Shown here piece after piece: positions 7,944 through 14,877 of a stretch of DNA of 64,000 nt. This DNA is from an uncultured Eubacteriales bacterium. Its GTDB lineage: Bacteria; Bacillota; Clostridia; Oscillospirales; Oscillospiraceae. The stretch spans positions 79,879 through 143,878 of the forward strand of contig CAJKDY010000006.1 of assembly GCA_905198835.1 (NCBI GenBank), in the 5' to 3' direction. A program made the translations under genes and the position numbers. The notes under the pieces are model-generated. The model was not told where the DNA came from, searched no databases, and saw only the letters and a program-made list of their open reading frames with translations. The number at the start of each line of letters is the position of its first letter. The stretch's first letter is position 1.

Positions 7944-8564
7944 TTAGATCAAGGGGATAGACAGCGCCTTGCCGGGCTGGGGTGGGATCAGCTTGGCCCG
8001 GGTCAGAATGGGGGTCAGGGCGGTAAACAAAACCAGCAGCATCAGCGTTTGAGGCAGAAGCATAACGGTGTTCTTCCAAAGACTGGTGGTGGCGGTGGCA
8101 ATGTAGCCGTAGCCGTAGAGGATGGCGCTCCACAGGCTGCTCAGCACTACGTTTTGAATGTTGGTCAGGAGCTTGGCCAGGAAGACCCGGGTGACGGTGA
8201 GCCGGGTGCGGTAGAGGAAGAGGGCGTAGATAAAGGTGCCCAGCATGGTGGTGAGCATATAACCCGGGAAATAGGGGCCAGAGGGCTTGAGAAGATAGTT
8301 GATGGTGTCCTCCGCCGCACCGAAGACCAGGGCGTTGAGAGGCCCGCCCACCATGCCGCACAGCGCCCGGGCCAGAAAGCCCCAGCTGACCTTTACCGAA
8401 AAAGGCAGCTGGATGGAGGGAACCAGGCCCAGGGCCCAGCAGGCGGCGATCATCAGTGCGGAGAAGGTGAGGACTCTGGGGCTTTTCATATCCGCCAGGG
8501 CCTGCCGCCAGTAGGCGGCGGAGAAGGGGGTGGGGTAGAGGACGGTGGACGTTTGTCGGGACAT
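7944..8564 (-). CDS. folT: ECF transporter substrate-binding subunit for folate
   Basis: A 206-residue protein with about six membrane helices, the S-component size. 'FSALMIAACWALGLVPSI' near residue 35 and 'PLNALVFGAAEDTINYLLKPSGPYFPGYMLTT'-type sequence (quoted loosely) fit folate-family S components, which bind the vitamin and join a shared EcfAAT module encoded elsewhere. The folate assignment is strengthened by the THF riboswitch in its leader (8630-8744). ATG 8564 has AAGGAGG 5 bases upstream, and that site can be masked by a hairpin (8573-8610). Confidence 0.88.
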   Translation of the reverse strand: MSRQTSTVLYPTPFSAAYWRQALADMKSPRVLTFSALMIAACWALGLVPSIQLPFSVKVSWGFLARALCGMVGGPLNALVFGAAEDTINYLLKPSGPYFPGYMLTTMLGTFIYALFLYRTRLTVTRVFLAKLLTNIQNVVLSSLWSAILYGYGYIATATTSLWKNTVMLLPQTLMLLVLFTALTPILTRAKLIPPQPGKALSIPLI

Positions 8565-8572
8565 AAAAAGGA

Positions 8573-8610
8573 CCTCCTTTTACACGGCAGGAAAGCCGCG
8601 TAAGAGGAGG
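8573..8610 (-). promoter_or_regulatory. Hairpin masking the folT ribosome-binding site
   Basis: On the minus strand a CCUCCU-containing arm (8596-8610) can pair over 15 positions with the arm holding AAGGAGG (8573-8587), with one wobble and one mismatch. It lies directly between the THF aptamer and the folT ATG. This is the expected expression platform of a translation-controlling riboswitch. Confidence 0.7.
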
Positions 8611-8629
8611 CCAAAGCGTCCACCTATGC

Positions 8630-8744
8630 GGCAGCGGGATGCGGAGGACGCACTGCAAGCCTTGCGGCTTTTTCGTCCGGCGGACAACTCCCCGTTCCGC
8701 CGGCACTGGGCTCAGCTGAGCAACACGCGCCATCCTACTCTGCC
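8630..8744 (-). promoter_or_regulatory. Tetrahydrofolate (THF) riboswitch
   Basis: Reading the minus strand, a GGCAG...CTGCC closing stem encloses the family's conserved pieces in order: GAGTAGG with CGCGTG, a P3 hairpin holding GAACGGGGA and GTTGTC, the joiner ACGAA, a small hairpin, GCAGTG, and 3' CGCATCCCGCT. These match the published THF class (Rfam RF01831) as I remember it. It sits about 8 bases past the expected start of transcription and ahead of folT, the usual context of this class. Confidence 0.88.
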
Positions 8745-8758
8745 ATCTCTATGCGGGT

Positions 8759-8787
8759 ATTGTACCCCATTTCCCGGGAAATTGCAA
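8759..8787 (-). promoter_or_regulatory. folT promoter
   Basis: Minus strand TTGCAA (8782-8787), 17 bases, TACAAT (8759-8764), starting 8 bases after the end of glmS. It places the THF aptamer at the very 5' end of the transcript. Confidence 0.75.
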
Positions 8788-8794
8788 GAGGGAT

Positions 8795-10627
8795 CTATTC
8801 TACGGTGACGGATTTCGCCAAATTTCGTGGCTTATCAATGTCACAGCCCCGCTGGAGGGCCACATAGTAGGCAAACAGCTGCATCGGCAGCACCTCCAAA
8901 CTGGGCAGCAGCAGGGGATGGGCGTCGGGCAGGGGAATGATGGCGTCCACCTTGGGGGCCAGCCACCCGGTCTGAGCGGCGGCGGTGACGCCGATGACGT
9001 CGGCTCCACGGCTCTTGACCTCTACCACGTTGCTCACCAGCTTTTCAAACAGCGGCGCGTAGCCCGCCAGGGCCACCACCAGGGTGCCCGGCTCGATGAG
9101 GGAGATGGTGCCGTGCTTGAGTTCCCCGGCGGCGTAGGCCTCGGAGTGGATGTAGGAAATTTCCTTCAGCTTCAGCGAGGCCTCCAGCCCCACGGCGTAG
9201 TCCAGGTTCCGGCCGATGAAGAACATGGAGGCGTGGTTGAAATACTTGGAGGCCAGATACTGGATGTAGTCCCGGTGGTTCAGAATGGCCTCCATCTTCT
9301 CCGGCAGTTTCTGAAGGCCCCGCAGGAGCTCGTCAAATTCCTCCCGGGGCAGGGTGCCCAGGGTCTGGGCAAAGGAGAGGGCGATGAGGTACACAAGGGC
9401 CAGCTGGGTGGTGTAGGCCTTGGTGGTGGCCACGGCGATCTCTGGCCCGGCCCAGGTGTAGAGCACCTTGTCCGATTCCCGGGCAATGGTGGAGCCCACC
9501 ACATTGACAATGGACAGCACCGTGGCCCCCAGCCGCTTGGCTTCCCGCATGGCGGCCAGGGTGTCGATGGTCTCGCCGGACTGGGAGATGACAAGGGCCA
9601 GGGTCTTATCGGTCACAATGGGGTCGCAGTAGCGAAACTCCGAGGCCAGGGTGACCTCCACGGGCTTTCGCAGCAGCTTTTCCATGATGTACTTGCCCGC
9701 CATGCCCACGTGGTAAGAAGAGCCGCAGGCGATGACGTAGAGCTTGTCGATCCGCTCCAGATAAGCCTTGCCGAAATCCACGCCCTCCAGCGCGATCCGC
9801 CCGTCTTGGATGCGGGGGGAGACCGTGTCCCGGAAGGCCTTGGGCTGCTCCATGATCTCCTTGGCCATGAAGTGCTCATACCCGCCCTTTTCGGCGGCGG
9901 AGATCTCCCAGTCTACATGGCAGATCGCCTTATCCACCGGCTGGAGATAGCGGTCATAGACCTCCGCGGCGTCGGGGGTCAAGACGGCGATCTCGCCGTC
10001 GTCCAGGTAGGAGACCTCCCGGGTGTATTTGATGACGGCGGTGACGTCGCTGGCCAGCATATGAAAGCCGTCTCCGTGGCCCAGGATCAGCGGAGAATCC
10101 TTCCGGGCAGCCACGATGCGGTCGGGCTGATCCTCACACAAAATGCCAAGGGCGTAGGCGCCCCGGATGCGGTGGAGCACCTTGGTCACCGCCTCCAGTA
10201 GATCGCCCTTGTAGTAGTAGCCCAGCAGCTGAGCCACCACCTCGGTGTCCGTTTCCGAGACAAAGGCCACGCCCTTGGATTCCAGGAAATCCTTGATCTC
10301 GGAGTAGTTTTCGATGATGCCATTGTGGACCACGGCAAATTTGCCGTCCTGGCTCACCTGGGGGTGGGAGTTCACGTCGGAGGGCTGGCCGTGGGTAGCC
10401 CAGCGGGTGTGGCCCAGACCCAGCGTGCCGCGGATCTTCTTTCCGCCGTCCAAAAGGTCGCTGAGAACCTTGAGCCGGCCCTTGGCCTTGTCCACCTGCA
10501 AGCCCACCTGGGGATGATAGACCGCCACGCCGGCGGAGTCATAGCCCCGGTATTCCAGACGGCTCAGACCGTCGAGCAGGATAGGTCCCGCCTCTTCCCG
10601 GCCTACATAGCCCACGATGCCGCACAT
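8795..10627 (-). CDS. glmS: Glutamine--fructose-6-phosphate aminotransferase (isomerizing)
   Basis: The 610-residue enzyme makes glucosamine-6-phosphate from fructose-6-phosphate and glutamine, the first step toward UDP-GlcNAc for peptidoglycan. Met1 is followed by Cys2 (MCGIVGYVG), the glutaminase nucleophile. The class II glutaminase domain spans about 1-230 ('RGTLGLGHTRWATHG', 'VVHNGIIENY'). Two SIS domains follow (about 280-600) with 'ACGSSYHVG', 'VISQSGETIDTLAAMR' and the C-terminal 'PRNLAKSVTVE' tail. It has its own promoter (10725-10753). No glmS ribozyme was recognised in its 98-base leader, which instead holds a small hairpin with a U-run. Confidence 0.97.
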   Translation of the reverse strand: MCGIVGYVGREEAGPILLDGLSRLEYRGYDSAGVAVYHPQVGLQVDKAKGRLKVLSDLLDGGKKIRGTLGLGHTRWATHGQPSDVNSHPQVSQDGKFAVVHNGIIENYSEIKDFLESKGVAFVSETDTEVVAQLLGYYYKGDLLEAVTKVLHRIRGAYALGILCEDQPDRIVAARKDSPLILGHGDGFHMLASDVTAVIKYTREVSYLDDGEIAVLTPDAAEVYDRYLQPVDKAICHVDWEISAAEKGGYEHFMAKEIMEQPKAFRDTVSPRIQDGRIALEGVDFGKAYLERIDKLYVIACGSSYHVGMAGKYIMEKLLRKPVEVTLASEFRYCDPIVTDKTLALVISQSGETIDTLAAMREAKRLGATVLSIVNVVGSTIARESDKVLYTWAGPEIAVATTKAYTTQLALVYLIALSFAQTLGTLPREEFDELLRGLQKLPEKMEAILNHRDYIQYLASKYFNHASMFFIGRNLDYAVGLEASLKLKEISYIHSEAYAAGELKHGTISLIEPGTLVVALAGYAPLFEKLVSNVVEVKSRGADVIGVTAAAQTGWLAPKVDAIIPLPDAHPLLLPSLEVLPMQLFAYYVALQRGCDIDKPRNLAKSVTVE

Positions 10628-10651
10628 ATGGTCACCAGCTCCTTTCTAAAC

Positions 10652-10677
10652 AAAAAACCTTGTGCCACAGGCACCAG
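10652..10677 (-). promoter_or_regulatory. Possible attenuator hairpin in the glmS leader
   Basis: On the minus strand GTGCC-TGT-GGCAC (10662-10674) is followed by AAGG and a T6 run (10652-10657). Its 5' flank ACTGG could instead pair with an upstream CCAGT, which would give two exclusive folds. The stem is short and this is a weak call. Confidence 0.3.
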
Positions 10678-10724
10678 TTTGACTAAACTCACGCTTCGCA
10701 CTGGCTCAGTAAAGCTATTGTACC

Positions 10725-10753
10725 ATCATACAACCGCGCCCCGCCAAACGCAA
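10725..10753 (-). promoter_or_regulatory. glmS promoter
   Basis: Minus strand TTGCGT (10748-10753), 17 bases, TATGAT (10725-10730), about 100 bases before the glmS ATG. Confidence 0.6.
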
Positions 10754-10788
10754 GAGCGAATCAAGAAATTTTTTCTAGTCCGGCAGCC

Positions 10789-10817
10789 TTGCATTTGCGC
10801 TTGTGGGCCGCTATAAT
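10789..10817 (+). promoter_or_regulatory. Promoter of the SLH/VanY-like carboxypeptidase
   Basis: TTGCAT (10789-10794), 17 bases, TATAAT (10812-10817), about 60 bases before ATG 10880. It diverges from the glmS promoter. Confidence 0.75.
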
Positions 10818-10879
10818 AAAAAAAGACGAAAACCGTCGAAAAGTTTGCTGAAACACCATTGAGGACAGGAGTTTTCTGC

Positions 10880-12442
10880 ATGAAAAAACGCCGCCTTTTG
10901 CCGTGGCTGTGCACCGCGGCACTGTCTGTATGCTGCTGCTGCGCCGCCGCCTCCGCCGCCAGCGCCTACCCCGACCTGCCCCAGAGCCACTGGGCCTATT
11001 CCTATATGGACCGGGCCGCCCAGTATAAGATCCTGCTGGGCCTGGGCGATGGCCGCATGGCCCCGGATGAGGAGCTGACCTGGGCCCAGTGCCTGACCAT
11101 TGCCGCCCGGACCTTTGCCCCGGAGGACTACGCCGCAGCCCAGGGCGAGAGCTGGGACGCGCAGGCCTACAACGCCTGCGTGTCCGCGGGTATCCTGCTG
11201 GAGCCGGGGGAGGAGTTTTTGGACGTGTCGGCTGACCCGGCGAGCCTGGCCCGGCCCATCACCCGGCAGGATACCGCCGTGCTCCTGGAGCGTGCCATCC
11301 CCCAAGAGGTGACGGGTAAGCGCACCGCCTACGACTACGAGACCTGGCAGCAGGTCGCCCTGGTGGCCAGCGAGACCTTGGCCGATTTTTACAGCGCTCC
11401 CCAGACCCACTGGGCCTCGGAGGAAAGGCTGTTTGACCTGGAGATCGTCCAGGGCTCCCCGGCCCAGGACTGGGAGGGCAACGACATCCTCCTCTTCAAC
11501 GGTGACGACATCCTCCGCCGCGCCGACGGCGCCACGCTGTTCCTCCGGGCTCTGGATAAGGCCGATGGCATCCATTACGGCGAGAAAAAGACCGTTACCA
11601 TCCATGTGGTAGACGACCAGGGGACGCCGCTTTTGGACCCTGCCACGGTAGAGACCAGCGTGGGATACAGCGTGACCACAGCGGCGGAGGGGGTGACCGA
11701 TGGGGCCCAGGCGTTGCACTACTACACCCTCTATCCCGAGGACCAGTTCTATGTGAGCGACAGCCAGACCATCTCCACCATCTGCGCGGACTACACGCTG
11801 GTCTACTACCCCATGAGCGAGATGGAACGGGCCCGGCAGGACTTTTTCGACGCGGTGCTCCGGGGCGAGATGAGCTATGAAGACTACTGGTGGCAGCCCT
11901 TTAACCGCTATGAGCTGGGGGAGAACGACCTGAAGCACTATATCCTCTTTGGCGACCGGGAAAAGCGGCGTTACAGTAGCCAGAGCGAGGCCAAGGCCGG
12001 CCAGACCACCGTCACCGTGCCCCTGTGGCGGATCGACAAGAATGGCGATAAATACGCCACCCAGGGCTCCTTCCAGATCAACGCCGCCCTTGCCGACGAC
12101 GTGGTCAACCTCTTTACCGAGATCTTCAACGACCCCGAGCGGTTCCCCATCAAGGACTTGGGCGGCTACGGCTGGCGGGGAGACAGCGCCACCGGCGAGC
12201 ATAACTGCGGCACCGCCATCGACATCAACCCCAACGAAAACTACCAGATCCGGGACGGCAGAGTCATGGTAGGCTCTTGCTGGAGTCCCGGCGAGGATCC
12301 CTATTCCATCGCGCCCACCGGCTCGGTGGTGCGCATCTTCGCCAAATACGGCTGGTCCTGGGGCGGCGACGCCTGGGCCGTGGACAGCGACCCCTCCTAC
12401 GGCTACCACGATTACATGCACTTCTCCTACATGGGCGGCTGA
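10880..12442 (+). CDS. SLH-anchored D-alanyl-D-alanine carboxypeptidase, VanY-like (M15)
   Basis: The 520-residue product has a signal peptide (about 1-28, Cys-rich core). SLH-type repeats (about 30-195) follow, beginning 'AYPDLPQSHWAYSYMDRAAQ', so it should attach to secondary wall polymer. A beta-rich module (about 230-310, 'KTVTIHVVDDQGTPL') resembles MucBP/Ig-like repeats. The C-terminal M15 peptidase domain has E-H-N-C-G-T-A-I-D (zinc His and Asp) and Y-M-H-F (last zinc His). It should trim D-Ala from peptidoglycan stem peptides outside the cell. ATG 10880 was chosen because ACAGGAG precedes it. It is monocistronic, with its own promoter and terminator. Confidence 0.85.
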   Translation: MKKRRLLPWLCTAALSVCCCCAAASAASAYPDLPQSHWAYSYMDRAAQYKILLGLGDGRMAPDEELTWAQCLTIAARTFAPEDYAAAQGESWDAQAYNACVSAGILLEPGEEFLDVSADPASLARPITRQDTAVLLERAIPQEVTGKRTAYDYETWQQVALVASETLADFYSAPQTHWASEERLFDLEIVQGSPAQDWEGNDILLFNGDDILRRADGATLFLRALDKADGIHYGEKKTVTIHVVDDQGTPLLDPATVETSVGYSVTTAAEGVTDGAQALHYYTLYPEDQFYVSDSQTISTICADYTLVYYPMSEMERARQDFFDAVLRGEMSYEDYWWQPFNRYELGENDLKHYILFGDREKRRYSSQSEAKAGQTTVTVPLWRIDKNGDKYATQGSFQINAALADDVVNLFTEIFNDPERFPIKDLGGYGWRGDSATGEHNCGTAIDINPNENYQIRDGRVMVGSCWSPGEDPYSIAPTGSVVRIFAKYGWSWGGDAWAVDSDPSYGYHDYMHFSYMGG

Positions 12443-12467
12443 GGGAGAGGACGGCCCCTTTGATAGA

Positions 12468-12506
12468 AAAACGCCCGACGGCCACGCCGCCGGGCGTTTT
12501 TGTTTT
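12468..12506 (+). terminator. Terminator of the SLH carboxypeptidase gene
   Basis: AAAACGCCCG (12468-12477) pairs with CGGGCGTTTT (12491-12500), followed by TGTTTTG. The GC-rich stem and U-rich tail are typical of rho-independent termination. Confidence 0.88.
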
Positions 12507-12530
12507 GCCGCCGGGTTTTTCAAATAGCCC

Positions 12531-12559
12531 TTGCGCCCAGCGGGATATTTTGGTATAAT
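12531..12559 (+). promoter_or_regulatory. Promoter of the tagA-tmk-DJ-1 operon
   Basis: TTGCGC (12531-12536), 17 bases, TATAAT (12554-12559), 47 bases before the tagA start. Confidence 0.7.
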
Positions 12560-12606
12560 GAAAAAGAATTTGTGCTTATAGAACCTGGCTGGAAGGGGGG
12601 CTTGCT

Positions 12607-13329
12607 TTGAAGATCGACGTAATGGGGGTCGCCTTTGACGACCTGACCATGGACCAGGCTGTCCAAAGGGGCATGGAGCTGGCGGCCAGTGACGGCTTCG
12701 CCTATGCGGTCACCCCCAACCCCGAGCTTGTGATGATGGCCCGCAAGGATCCGGCCTACGCCGACGCTCTGGCCGGAGCGGCCCTGACCCTGCCCGATGG
12801 CATCGGCGTGATCTACGCCGCCAAGATATTAGGCCGTCCGCTTTCCGAGCGGGTCCCCGGTGTGGACTTTGCCTGTGGGGTCATGGAGGGTCTGGCCCGG
12901 ACCGGCGGCAGGCTCTTTCTGCTGGGGGCCAAGCCCGGCGTGGCCCAGCAGGCGGCGGAAAACCTGAAGGAGAAATACCCCGGGCTGAACGTCTGCGGCA
13001 CCCACGACGGGTATTTTCAGGACGACGGCCCGGTGGTGGAAGAGATCAAAAAAAGCGGCGCGGATGTGCTCTTTGTCTGCCTGGGCGCGCCCAAGCAGGA
13101 GAACTGGATGGTACAAAACGGCGCCGCCACCGGCGTGCATCTGGCCGTGGGTCTGGGCGGGTCGCTGGACGTGTTTGCCGGAACGGTGAAGCGGGCCCCG
13201 GAGCGTTGGCAGAAGCTGGGCCTGGAGTGGCTCTACCGGCTTTGTAAGGAACCCAAGCGCATCACAAGAATGGCCAAGCTCCCGGGGTTTCTATTGAAAG
13301 CCCTGTGGGCACGGGTGAGGGGGAAGTGA
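12607..13329 (+). CDS. tagA: WecG/TagA/CpsF-family glycosyltransferase
   Basis: The 240-residue product is the family's normal size. Conserved blocks are 'VTPNPELVMMAR' (35-46), L-P-D-G-I-G (62-67, Asp64 the proposed catalytic residue), 'VPGVDF' (83-88), 'LLGAKPGV' and 'CLGAPKQENWM'. TagA adds N-acetylmannosamine to undecaprenyl-PP-GlcNAc in wall teichoic acid or related polymer assembly at the membrane. The start is TTG 12607, 6 bases after GGAAGGGGGG. It overlaps the next gene by four bases (GTGA), so translation is probably coupled. No other teichoic acid genes are in the window. Confidence 0.9.
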   Translation: MKIDVMGVAFDDLTMDQAVQRGMELAASDGFAYAVTPNPELVMMARKDPAYADALAGAALTLPDGIGVIYAAKILGRPLSERVPGVDFACGVMEGLARTGGRLFLLGAKPGVAQQAAENLKEKYPGLNVCGTHDGYFQDDGPVVEEIKKSGADVLFVCLGAPKQENWMVQNGAATGVHLAVGLGGSLDVFAGTVKRAPERWQKLGLEWLYRLCKEPKRITRMAKLPGFLLKALWARVRGK

Positions 13330-14009
13330 CGGCGGTGAAGGGAAAACTCATTATCCTGGAGGGCACCGACGGCTCGGGCAAGTCCACCCAGTTTGCCCGG
13401 CTGTGCCAGCGCATGGAGCGGGAATCCCGGCCCTTCCATCGGCTGGTCTTTCCCCGGTACGACCAGCCCTCGTCCACCTTACTTCGGATGTATCTGCATG
13501 GGGAGTTCGGCTCCCACCCCAGCGATGTGAACGCCTACGCCGCTTCCACCTTCTACGCCGTGGACCGCTACGCATCGTGGAAGCAGGACTGGAGCGGCTG
13601 TTACCTGGGCGGCGGCACGGTGCTGTCCGACCGCTACACCACCTCCAACGCCGTCCACCAAGCGGGCAAGGTGCCGCTCGAGGAACGAGACGACTTCTTC
13701 GCGTGGCTGGCGGACTTTGAATACGGCAAGCTGGGTCTTCCTCAGCCCGATCTGGTGCTGTGGCTGGATATGCCCATTGAAAAGGCGGTGGCAAATCTCC
13801 GCCGCCGGGAGAGCCAGACCCACACCCAGGCCGACATCCATGAAGAGGATATGACCTATCTCCGTCACTGTCGCCTGGCGGCCCAGGCCGCCGCGGAGTT
13901 TTACGGTTGGCAGCGGGTGCCCTGTGTGGATGAGAAGGGCGATATTCGAAGCGTTGAGGACATCCACAGCGAGATCTGGTCCGCGGTGGCGCGGACCTTG
14001 GGATTATAA
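13326..14009 (+). CDS. tmk: Thymidylate kinase-like nucleoside monophosphate kinase
   Basis: A 227-residue P-loop kinase. 'LEGTDGSGKST' (11-21) is the Walker A, 'FPRYDQP' with Arg and Tyr and 'SDRYTTSNAVHQ' are the dTMP-binding DRY region, and a basic LID (RRRESQTH) precedes the C-terminus. It should phosphorylate dTMP to dTDP. The family usually has the tmk-holB neighbourhood; here it lies between tagA and a DJ-1 gene and is a somewhat diverged form, so a specialised deoxynucleotide kinase is possible. GTG 13326 fits GAGGGG five bases ahead and overlaps the tagA stop. Confidence 0.82.
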   Translation: MTAVKGKLIILEGTDGSGKSTQFARLCQRMERESRPFHRLVFPRYDQPSSTLLRMYLHGEFGSHPSDVNAYAASTFYAVDRYASWKQDWSGCYLGGGTVLSDRYTTSNAVHQAGKVPLEERDDFFAWLADFEYGKLGLPQPDLVLWLDMPIEKAVANLRRRESQTHTQADIHEEDMTYLRHCRLAAQAAAEFYGWQRVPCVDEKGDIRSVEDIHSEIWSAVARTLGL

Positions 14010-14029
14010 ACGCGGGAGGTTAGGGTAGA

Positions 14030-14581
14030 ATGGTTTATGTGTTGCTGGGAGAAGGCTTTGAAGAGTCGGAGGCCATCGTGCCGGTGGACCTGCTGCGCCG
14101 GGCCGGAGTAGAGGTCCGGTTGGTGGGGCTGAAGGGGAAGACGGTCACCTCGGCCCACGGCGTCACCGTGTCGTGCGAGTGCGCGCTGCAGGATGTGGAC
14201 GAGCACAAGGCCAGGCTGCTGTTTTTACCCGGTGGACTGGGCGGCGTGGAGGCCATCTCGGCCAATGAAGGGGCTCTGGGCCTTATCCAGCGCTGCGCGG
14301 ACCGGGGGACCTACATCGCCGCCATCTGCGCCGCGCCCACCATTCTGGCTCGGCTGGGGCTGCTGGACCGTCGCCACGCGGTGGTCTATCCGGGGATGGA
14401 GGAGCAGATGCTCTCCGCCGTGGTGCAGCCGGACAAGGCCGTGGTGGTGGACGGGCACCTGATCACCGGTCGGGCCGCCGGGTCCGCCTTTGACTTTGGC
14501 CTGAAGCTGGTGGAGATCCTCAAGGGCAAAGACGCCGCCGAGAGCGTACGCGCCGCGGTCCATTACCAGCGCTGCAAATAA
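14030..14581 (+). CDS. DJ-1/PfpI family protein (YajL/ThiJ-like)
   Basis: The 183 residues form a single class I glutamine amidotransferase-like domain. Family marks are 'LLGEGFEESEAIVPVDLLRRAG' (acidic residue near 14; quoted in part), 'LFLPGGLGGVEA' (oxyanion loop, about 64-75) and 'AAICAAPTILARLG' with nucleophile Cys100. DJ-1 relatives act as chaperones, glyoxalases or deglycases; which applies here cannot be told. It is the last gene of the tagA-tmk unit, 20 bases behind tmk, with GGGAGGT upstream. A GC-rich hairpin follows the stop. Confidence 0.88.
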   Translation: MVYVLLGEGFEESEAIVPVDLLRRAGVEVRLVGLKGKTVTSAHGVTVSCECALQDVDEHKARLLFLPGGLGGVEAISANEGALGLIQRCADRGTYIAAICAAPTILARLGLLDRRHAVVYPGMEEQMLSAVVQPDKAVVVDGHLITGRAAGSAFDFGLKLVEILKGKDAAESVRAAVHYQRCK

Positions 14582-14586
14582 GCGAA

Positions 14587-14614
14587 ACGGGCGAGGCCCG
14601 AAGGCCTCGCCCGC
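14587..14614. terminator. GC-rich hairpin between convergent DJ-1 and Cys-rich genes
   Basis: CGGGCGAGGCC pairs with GGCCTCGCCCG (14588-14598/14603-14613) around a 4-base loop. It lacks a clear T-run on either side (CCGCTTT on the right), so it is probably a weak bidirectional terminator. Confidence 0.5.
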
Positions 14615-14635
14615 CGCTTTGCCGGGATAAGTACC

Positions 14636-14797
14636 TCAGCAGCAGCAGCCATCGTTGCAGCCGCAGCCATCGTTGCAGCCACAGCCGTTGTTGCAGCCGC
14701 ACCCGCAGCTGTTGCCGCTTCCGCCGCCGCAGCAGCAAAGCAGCACGATGATGATGAGGATGATCCACAAGCACCCGTTGTTATTGCCAAAACACAT
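14636..14797 (-). CDS. Cysteine-rich 53-residue membrane peptide
   Basis: Short reading frame from ATG 14797 to TGA at 14636, preceded by AGGAAAGGGGTG. The peptide has a polar start (MCFGNNNG), one strongly hydrophobic helix at about 10-20 (L-W-I-I-L-I-I-I-V-L-L), a CCCGGG turn, then a repeated tail built from C-G-C-N-D-G-C units ending in CCC. Fifteen of 53 residues are Cys by my count. The layout recalls small YjcZ-type sporulation peptides and clostridial 'high-cysteine' proteins, but I do not recognise a specific family. It faces mltG with about 80 bases between. Metal binding or a coat-like role is speculation. Confidence 0.65.
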   Translation of the reverse strand: MCFGNNNGCLWIILIIIVLLCCCGGGSGNSCGCGCNNGCGCNDGCGCNDGCCC

Positions 14798-14877
14798 ATC
14801 CGTTTCACCCCTTTCCTGTACCCCATCCTATGCCGGGGGGCAAGGGGTGGTGAGCTTTTGCGGGAGGAAAATTTACC

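Noticed and set aside
10628..10740. glmS ribozyme before glmS
   Set aside because: The conserved core (AGCGCC...ACGAGG arrangement) could not be found in the leader.
10811..12523. Long open frame antisense to the SLH carboxypeptidase (about 570 codons)
   Set aside because: It is a mirror of a well-supported gene, with low-complexity Val/Gly/His-rich translation typical of the complement of GC-rich codons, and has no ribosome site or family resemblance.
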